Shown: positions 14,375 through 19,267 of the stretch, piece by piece
How positions within the stretch are numbered: the first letter of the stretch is position 1
How the letters are laid out: every line of letters begins with the position of its first letter
Source of the DNA: Lentisphaerota bacterium
GTDB lineage: Bacteria > Verrucomicrobiota > Kiritimatiellia > UBA8416 > JAFGTH01
DNA length: 19,267 bases
NCBI GenBank assembly: GCA_016934225.1
Contig: JAFGTH010000208.1
Location: 1-19,267, forward strand
Direction: 5' to 3'
Made by a program: the position numbers and the translations under genes
The notes under the pieces: model-generated
What the model saw: only the letters and a program-made list of their open reading frames with translations
Told to the model about the DNA's origin: nothing
The model's database searches: none

Positions 14375-14900
14375 TATTTCCTTGTTGTTGACAGTAATGT
14401 CTTTGTTCCTCGTTTCATGCAAATCGTGGGGTTATGAACGAGAGGATTATGAGGAAGATGCAGGCGCAAGTTTCTCGTTCTTGATGAATTACGAGGACGA
14501 CATCTATGCCGTTTGTGTTGGATCGGGAACATGGCTTCGGAATACCCCGATATTCGGCGACTATTTTGTGCGATATGTGGCCAACGCTTTGGAGGATGCT
14601 GCGTATTCCGGCGTCGGAATGACAATGAGAATAATGCCTCATTGGACCTTAGCGCCTTTTATTGGCGCCGGCGGAAGTTACAATTACAGATTATCAGTGT
14701 TCTCCGCTGTTCAGGATGAATTTTCCGAACAAAGCTCGAAAGGCAATTCATATTGGGGTGGTCACGTTGAATGCGGTTTTCGGCTTTGGATGGACAACAA
14801 AGTGCGATTGTTCGAATTGCTCGTCAGACAGACATGGAGCTCAAACGGACGGGATCATGACTATTGGCTCGTTGGGTTCGCGACAGGAACAGGTTTCTGA
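14355..14900 (+). CDS. Small lipoprotein, probable outer-membrane beta-barrel, unknown function
   Basis: I do not recognise the family. The 181-residue product has a lipoprotein-type signal, SLLLTVMSLFLVSCKS, with LVSC placing the lipidated residue at Cys22. The mature part has the alternating pattern and glycine/aromatic content of a small barrel (GVGMTMRIMPHWTLAPFIGA, GGSYNYRLSVFSA, GGHVECGFRLWM) and ends in GTGF with a C-terminal Phe. A lipid anchor together with a barrel is unusual, so one of these two readings may be wrong. The ATG at 14355 lies within the preceding gene, overlapping by 20 bp, which makes it the fourth gene of the overlapping operon that begins at 11516. Confidence 0.75.
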   Translation: MHLQRTNISLLLTVMSLFLVSCKSWGYEREDYEEDAGASFSFLMNYEDDIYAVCVGSGTWLRNTPIFGDYFVRYVANALEDAAYSGVGMTMRIMPHWTLAPFIGAGGSYNYRLSVFSAVQDEFSEQSSKGNSYWGGHVECGFRLWMDNKVRLFELLVRQTWSSNGRDHDYWLVGFATGTGF

Positions 14901-14916
14901 ATATTTGGTCCCTTTA

Positions 14917-14946
14917 CGTCTTGTTTAGACGCTGAAGTTTTTCATA
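14917..14946 (+). terminator. Candidate terminator after the OB-fold/TctA/YdjM operon
   Basis: CGTCT (14917-14921) pairs with AGACG (14927-14931) around TGTTT, followed by CTGAAG and a run of five T. The stem is only 5 bp. It lies 16 bp after the last stop and before the convergent phosphofructokinase gene. Confidence 0.35.
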
Positions 14947-14978
14947 TTTACTCGGAACGTTTTTCCGGCAAAGCTTGA

Positions 14979-16289
14979 TTACATGTATGCTTCCGGAGAA
15001 TAGTCGGCGCATTTCTTATCTGCAAAAACCGGTTTAAATCTGGCGAAGCGTTGTAAGCCTTTTTCCAGTTTGATGATCGGCCATTCGTTGCCGATCAGAG
15101 GTTGCGCGTAATCAATGAAATTGTCTGTTACATCCAATCGGTTATTTGTCAGCCATGCATGTGGAAATGTGCGTTCGCTATTGGCGATATCTTCGAGTGG
15201 AACTTTGTCATAAACGACTTCATATTTCTTCCCCGGTTTGCGAAGAATTGTTGACATCCATCCGTTTCCGTCGTTTCTGGCGATTTCTACTGCATGCCGA
15301 CCTGCCATATAAGCTTCATGAATGTCCACGGTCGAGGCGTAAATCATATCGGATCTTTGTCCGGTGCCCGGCGTTTCGCCGCGCGCCATACCGCGTGCAT
15401 GCAATCCGTTTCGGTTAAGATGAGACACAACGACTTGTTGAGCTGTCGTATCACAGGCCCCGAATTCGATATGGCCGAAAGAATCCCGCCGAGCTCCAAT
15501 CTCGCCGACGTCAAAACCTTCGCTCAAGGCAACGATGCAGCGTTTTCTGCGTTTAAGCTCATCGTTAACATTGTCGGTCAGATCGGCGATTGAGAGTCCT
15601 GATTCCGGCATATATATTTGAAGCGGCATTGTGCGGTTTGGGTCTGCCAGTCTGGCTGCTGCCGGTATGTAACCGATATTTCTGCCCATTATCTGAAGGA
15701 CCAATACAGGGTCTGCAGGGCATGATCCGGCGTTTTCCTCGTCGGCTTTTTGCACGTGATACGCCCAGTACCGCGCGGCAGAGCCGTAGCCGGGCGTGTG
15801 ATCAATAAGTTTGAATTCAGAATCGCCGATATCATTATCAATGGTTTTCGGAACGCCGGTTGCTACAAGGTCGAGGCCTTGTTCCGCCGCGACGATAGAG
15901 ATCTTATGGGCTGTGTCCATTGAATCGTTGCCGCCGATATAGAAAAAATAGCCGATGTTGTGAGCTTTCATAACTTCCACAACGCGTGCAAAGTCCTTTG
16001 TCTGATTATCCTTCAATTTGTATCTACAGGTACCTATAGCGCCGGCGGCCGGTGTTTGTGACAGAAGCGCAATTTCTTCTTCCGGCTGAGCTGATATGTC
16101 CAGCAATTCTTCCTTGAGTACGCCCTCAATACCGTGATAACCGCCATAAATGGTTCCGAAATCGGCCGGATAACTGCGGCAGGCATCTATAACGCCGCGC
16201 AGCGAATTGTTAATAACCGGCGAAGGACCGCCGGATTGTGCAACTATTACATTTGCGGTAATGTTCAAATCTCCATAAATGAGTTTCAA
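14979..16289 (-). CDS. Pyrophosphate-dependent 6-phosphofructokinase
   Basis: PPi-PFK reversibly phosphorylates fructose 6-phosphate using pyrophosphate in central glycolysis. The 436-residue product has the PFK fold markers: AQSGGPSPVINNSLRG (14-32), YIGGNDSMDTA (117-127), VPKTIDND (146-153), MGRNIGYIPA (201-210) and ALSEGFD. In ATP-dependent enzymes the phosphoryl-donor loop reads GGDGS. An Asp in place of that second Gly, here GGND, together with Lys in PKTIDND, is the accepted mark of PPi use. The start is a TTG at 16289, one base after the gnd stop (TGA-A-TTG); no ATG in frame precedes the first motif, so translation is probably coupled to gnd. Both genes feed or drain the hexose phosphate pool. 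Confidence 0.92.
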   Translation of the reverse strand: MKLIYGDLNITANVIVAQSGGPSPVINNSLRGVIDACRSYPADFGTIYGGYHGIEGVLKEELLDISAQPEEEIALLSQTPAAGAIGTCRYKLKDNQTKDFARVVEVMKAHNIGYFFYIGGNDSMDTAHKISIVAAEQGLDLVATGVPKTIDNDIGDSEFKLIDHTPGYGSAARYWAYHVQKADEENAGSCPADPVLVLQIMGRNIGYIPAAARLADPNRTMPLQIYMPESGLSIADLTDNVNDELKRRKRCIVALSEGFDVGEIGARRDSFGHIEFGACDTTAQQVVVSHLNRNGLHARGMARGETPGTGQRSDMIYASTVDIHEAYMAGRHAVEIARNDGNGWMSTILRKPGKKYEVVYDKVPLEDIANSERTFPHAWLTNNRLDVTDNFIDYAQPLIGNEWPIIKLEKGLQRFARFKPVFADKKCADYSPEAYM

Positions 16290-16290
16290 T

Positions 16291-17745
16291 TCAGACTGTA
16301 TATGTGGAGGCAGAAGTGGTTCCGCCTTCGCCGGTCCAATTGGTGTGGAAAAACTGTCCGCGCGGTTTGTCTATTCGTTCATATGTGTGTGCACCGAAAT
16401 AGTCGCGTTGCGCCTGAAGCAGATTGGCCGGCAGTCTTTCACAGCGATATGAATCGTAGTAATTAAGAGCGGTGCTCATTGCTGGTATGGGAATGCCGAA
16501 TCCTATTGCTGTTTTGACTGTCTTTCGCCATGAAGTTTGGGATTTACTCATAATCTTTTTGAAGTATGGCGCGAGCATCAGATTTGCGAGATCTGGTTTT
16601 TTGTCGAATGCTTCTTTTATTTTGCCCAGAAATTGAGCTCTGATGATACATCCGCCCCGCCACATCAAGGCGATTTCGCCGAATTTCAGGTTCCACTTGT
16701 ACTCGGCAGATGCGGCTCTCAACAACTGATAACCTTGCGCGTACGAGCAGATTTTTGAGGCGTATAACGCGTCGTGAATTTGCGAGATGAATTTTGCCCT
16801 GTCGCCTTTGAATGTCTTTTTGGGGCCGCGCAGTTTTGAGCTTGCGACTGCTCTTTCATCCTTTACTGCTGAAAGACATCTTGCAAATACCGCCTCGGCA
16901 ATTTGCGGAATTCCCACTCCCAGATCAAGTCCTGCTTGAGATGTCCATTTGCCCGTGCCTTTTTGGCCGGCCGTATCAAGTATGATGTCAACAGTTGGCT
17001 TGCCGGTTTCCGGATCGGTATTTGCAAGAATGTCGCGGGTGATTTCTATCAAGTACGAATCAAGCACACCTTTATTCCATTCGTCGAAAACATTGCGCAT
17101 TTCGCCTGCTGTCATTCCAATCCCTTGTGACATGAGTTGATATGCTTCGCATATAAGCTGCATGTCGCCATACTCAATGCCGTTATGGACCATTTTGACA
17201 AAGTGACCTGCGCCTTCGTTTCCAATCCATTCACAGCATGGACAGCCGTCAACTTTGGCAGAAATGGCCTGAAAGATCGGTTTAACTGCCGGCCATGCTT
17301 CCGAATTTCCGCCAGGCATGATGGATGGGCCTTTGAGTGCGCCTTCCTCGCCGCCGGACACGCCTGTTCCAATGTAAAGAATGCCTTTTTCTGAAAGATA
17401 TCTTGTTCGACGTGTGGTATCCGGGAAATGGCTGTTGCCGCCGTCAATGACAATATCGCCTTTTTCCAAGTGAGGTATGAGCAATTCTATGAAATCATCA
17501 ACCGGTTTGCCCGCTTTTACCATAAGCATCACACGCCGTGGTCTTTCGAGGTGTGCCACAAAATCTTCGATGCTATGACAGCCTATGATATTTCTTCCGC
17601 GTCCTCGGCCGTTAATAAAATCATCAACTTTGGATACAGTTCTGTTAAAACACGCGACTGTGAAACCTTTGCTCTCCATGTTCAAAATCAGGTTTTCTCC
17701 CATGACGGCCAGTCCCACCAATCCAATGTCGGCTTTTTCTCTCAT
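16291..17745 (-). CDS. gnd: 6-phosphogluconate dehydrogenase (decarboxylating)
   Basis: The enzyme oxidatively decarboxylates 6-phosphogluconate to ribulose 5-phosphate with NADP+ (pentose phosphate pathway). The 484-residue product is full length (usual range 470-485). The Rossmann loop GLVGLAVMGENL is at 8-19, with Asn34, Arg35 and Thr36 following the second strand, as in NADP-specific forms. DGGNSHFPDT is at 101-110 and GVSGGEEGALKGPSIMPGG at 128-146. The catalytic segment FVKMVHNGIEYGD has Lys184 and Glu191. The family signature DTAGQKGTGKW and the C-terminal substrate-site HTNW are present. The ATG at 17745 has AGGAGAG 8 bases upstream. It is the first gene of a two-gene unit with the phosphofructokinase and is divergent from the LarA-like gene. 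Confidence 0.97.
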   Translation of the reverse strand: MREKADIGLVGLAVMGENLILNMESKGFTVACFNRTVSKVDDFINGRGRGRNIIGCHSIEDFVAHLERPRRVMLMVKAGKPVDDFIELLIPHLEKGDIVIDGGNSHFPDTTRRTRYLSEKGILYIGTGVSGGEEGALKGPSIMPGGNSEAWPAVKPIFQAISAKVDGCPCCEWIGNEGAGHFVKMVHNGIEYGDMQLICEAYQLMSQGIGMTAGEMRNVFDEWNKGVLDSYLIEITRDILANTDPETGKPTVDIILDTAGQKGTGKWTSQAGLDLGVGIPQIAEAVFARCLSAVKDERAVASSKLRGPKKTFKGDRAKFISQIHDALYASKICSYAQGYQLLRAASAEYKWNLKFGEIALMWRGGCIIRAQFLGKIKEAFDKKPDLANLMLAPYFKKIMSKSQTSWRKTVKTAIGFGIPIPAMSTALNYYDSYRCERLPANLLQAQRDYFGAHTYERIDKPRGQFFHTNWTGEGGTTSASTYTV

Positions 17746-17795
17746 CTGATGTCTCTCCTGTGCTTGTGTATTACGCTGCCTTCCAAAATAAGTAC

Positions 17796-17823
17796 GATAT
17801 ACACGGATGCGTTACGAAATCAA
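17796..17823 (-). promoter_or_regulatory. Candidate promoter of gnd
   Basis: On the minus strand TTGATT (17823-17818) and TATATC (17801-17796) are separated by 16 bp, each matching the consensus at 4 of 6 positions. The predicted start is about 40 bases before the gnd ATG. It is a weak match, supported mainly by its position in the divergent intergenic region. Confidence 0.3.
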
Positions 17824-17915
17824 GTAAATAGGGCATAACGGCAGAAACCGGAAGGCCGGAAATCAACACCAGCGATTTCTCGTCGAGTTAAATTATGGCT
17901 TTTCATTTGTTTCGT

Positions 17916-17943
17916 TTGCATTACAACGCCGTTGCGCTATGTT
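17916..17943 (+). promoter_or_regulatory. Candidate promoter of the LarA-like gene
   Basis: TTGCAT (17916-17921) and TATGTT (17938-17943) are 16 bp apart, each matching the consensus at 4 of 6 positions. The predicted leader is about 30 bases and includes the strong GGAGG site before the ATG at 17979. If real, transcription begins inside the upstream extension of the open frame, which supports the shorter start. Confidence 0.3.
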
Positions 17944-17978
17944 CTATTTGTGGATATGAGAAATTTGGAGGATTGACA

Positions 17979-19262
17979 ATGTTATTGTTTGCCGATGGTT
18001 CCGAGGACAGGGCGATGTCGCCTGAGCAATTGAAGGCCGGTCTGTTTCAAGCGTTTGATAAGCTTGGGAGAAGAAAGAAGGTGCTTGCCGTACCTCCGGA
18101 TTTTACACGCTTTCATTCGTTCGCCGGACCTTTGACTGGGTTTGCGTGGAACTATTACGGAGACGCGCTCACGGATATATTACCGGCAATTGGCACTCAT
18201 TCGCCTATGTCGTCAAAACAGATCGCCGAAATGTTCAATGGTGTTCCTGAGTCTTTATTCAGAGAGCACAATTGGCGAAGCGGCATTGTAACAGTAGGCG
18301 AAGTGCCGTCCGAGTTTGTAAAGAAAGTTTCGGAAGGAGCCGTTGACTTCAGTTGGCCGGCGCAGGTGGGCCGACTGCTGGTTACGGGAGATTACGATTT
18401 AATTCTTTCAATCGGTCAGGTTGTACCGCACGAAGTGGTGGGAATGGCGAACTACAACAAGAATATTTTTGTTGGCACCGGCGGACAGGAGGGCATAAAT
18501 AAAAGTCATTTTCTCGGCGCGGCTTACGGTATGGAACGCATGATGGGCAGAGCGGATACTCCCGTGCGCAGGGTGTTGAACTATGCTTCGGAACAGTTCG
18601 CCGAAAAGCTTCCTCCAATTGTGTATGTTCTGACGGTAGTAAGACTTGGGCCTGATGGCGCTTTGAAAGTCTGCGGCATGTTTATAGGCGATGACACTGA
18701 ATGCTTTGAGCGTGCATCTGAATTATCACTTAAGGCGAATTTCGAGATGTTAGACGAGCCGTTAGAAAAAGTGGTTGTGTACCTGGATCCCGGTGAATTT
18801 AAAAGCACATGGCTTGGCAACAAAAGCATCTACAGGACGCGTATGGCAATAGCCGATGGAGGTGAACTTGTTGTCCTTGCGCCGGGCTTGAAAGAGTTCG
18901 GCGAAGATTCTGAAATTGACCGACTTATACGAAAGTATGGATATGTCGGAACACCCGCGGTCATGGCCGCCGTTGATTCGAACGAAGACCTCAGAAACAA
19001 TCTCAGCGCGGCGGCTCATTTGATCCACGGTTCTTCGGAGGGCCGTTTTACGATCACTTATTGTCCCGGCGATTTAACGCGCGAGGAAATAGAGGGTGTG
19101 GGCTTTAAGTATGCCGATTTGAATAAAACCATGTCCATCTATGATCCGGCCAGGCTAAATAATGGTTTCAATACGATGAGTTCCGGCGAAAAAGTGTTTT
19201 ATATTTCGAATCCGGCTTTAGGCTTGTGGGCGCATAAAGACAGGTTTAATGCGAGCGCATAG
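17979..19262 (+). CDS. LarA-like nickel-pincer-dependent racemase/epimerase
   Basis: LarA enzymes racemise or epimerise 2-hydroxy acids with a nickel-pincer nucleotide (NPN) cofactor. The 427-residue product keeps the active site: PPDFTRF with Asp41 and Arg44 (LarA Asp72/Arg75), GTHSP with His74 (His108), VPHEVVG with His151 (His174), Lys161 (Lys184, the pincer-linked residue) and His177 in NKSHF (His200, nickel ligand). Spacings of 3, 10 and 16 residues match Lactiplantibacillus plantarum LarA at Asp-Arg, His-Lys and Lys-His. The start ATG at 17979 has GGAGG 9 bases upstream; the frame is open back to 17895, but without a good site. Larger homologue families act on malate, gluconate-like acids and others, so lactate is not assured. 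Divergence from gnd hints at a sugar acid. The NPN-synthesis genes larB, larC and larE are not in the window. Confidence 0.88.
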   Translation: MLLFADGSEDRAMSPEQLKAGLFQAFDKLGRRKKVLAVPPDFTRFHSFAGPLTGFAWNYYGDALTDILPAIGTHSPMSSKQIAEMFNGVPESLFREHNWRSGIVTVGEVPSEFVKKVSEGAVDFSWPAQVGRLLVTGDYDLILSIGQVVPHEVVGMANYNKNIFVGTGGQEGINKSHFLGAAYGMERMMGRADTPVRRVLNYASEQFAEKLPPIVYVLTVVRLGPDGALKVCGMFIGDDTECFERASELSLKANFEMLDEPLEKVVVYLDPGEFKSTWLGNKSIYRTRMAIADGGELVVLAPGLKEFGEDSEIDRLIRKYGYVGTPAVMAAVDSNEDLRNNLSAAAHLIHGSSEGRFTITYCPGDLTREEIEGVGFKYADLNKTMSIYDPARLNNGFNTMSSGEKVFYISNPALGLWAHKDRFNASA

Positions 19263-19267
19263 CTACA

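Overview
The window looks like chromosomal DNA of a PVC-superphylum bacterium, most likely Kiritimatiellota, Lentisphaerota or a relative. This placement is an inference. It rests on the very long GreA (about 734 residues, resembling the roughly 700-residue GreA of Chlamydia), a PUR-domain protein, a PPi-type phosphofructokinase, and a Gram-negative envelope (lipoproteins, candidate outer-membrane barrels, a LolA-like protein). No rRNA, tRNA or CRISPR array was seen.

Layout. 1-2175 (+): the 3' part of aroA, then cmk (ATGA overlap), then infA. 2183-3016 (-): an RluA-family pseudouridine synthase convergent with infA. 3239-3994 (+): a secreted, probably outer-membrane barrel protein. It faces a lipoprotein gene (4068-4838, -), with a good bidirectional terminator hairpin between them. 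4845-5504 has no intact gene: it holds a promoter, one copy of a 45-46 bp repeat and a frameshifted remnant of a winged-helix protein that is probably mobile-element derived. 5508-7712 (+): the long GreA. 7713-8146 holds a roughly 287-bp cargo-less element whose ends carry two repeat units each, in the style of IS21-family ends. The second copy of the 45-46 bp repeat lies inside it, so greA sits between two direct repeats.

8147-11391 (+) is a tight operon: PUR-domain nucleic-acid-binding protein, secreted LolA-like protein, and two tandem CNNM/CorC-type membrane proteins. 11516-14900 (+) is a second tight, overlapping operon: a membrane-anchored zinc-ribbon/OB-fold protein, a TctA-like permease, a YdjM-like membrane metal-dependent hydrolase with a large insertion, and a small barrel lipoprotein. 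I know of no assigned function for this combination, and it is the best candidate here for an undescribed system. 14979-17745 (-): gnd followed by a translationally coupled PPi-dependent phosphofructokinase. 17979-19262 (+), divergent from gnd: a LarA-like racemase/epimerase that keeps all the nickel-pincer active-site residues I could check.

The two central operons look like envelope or metal/solute-handling modules, and the last block is sugar and sugar-acid metabolism. Gene starts often use GTG or TTG, and overlaps of 1-20 nt are common, so translational coupling appears to be a general feature of this genome.
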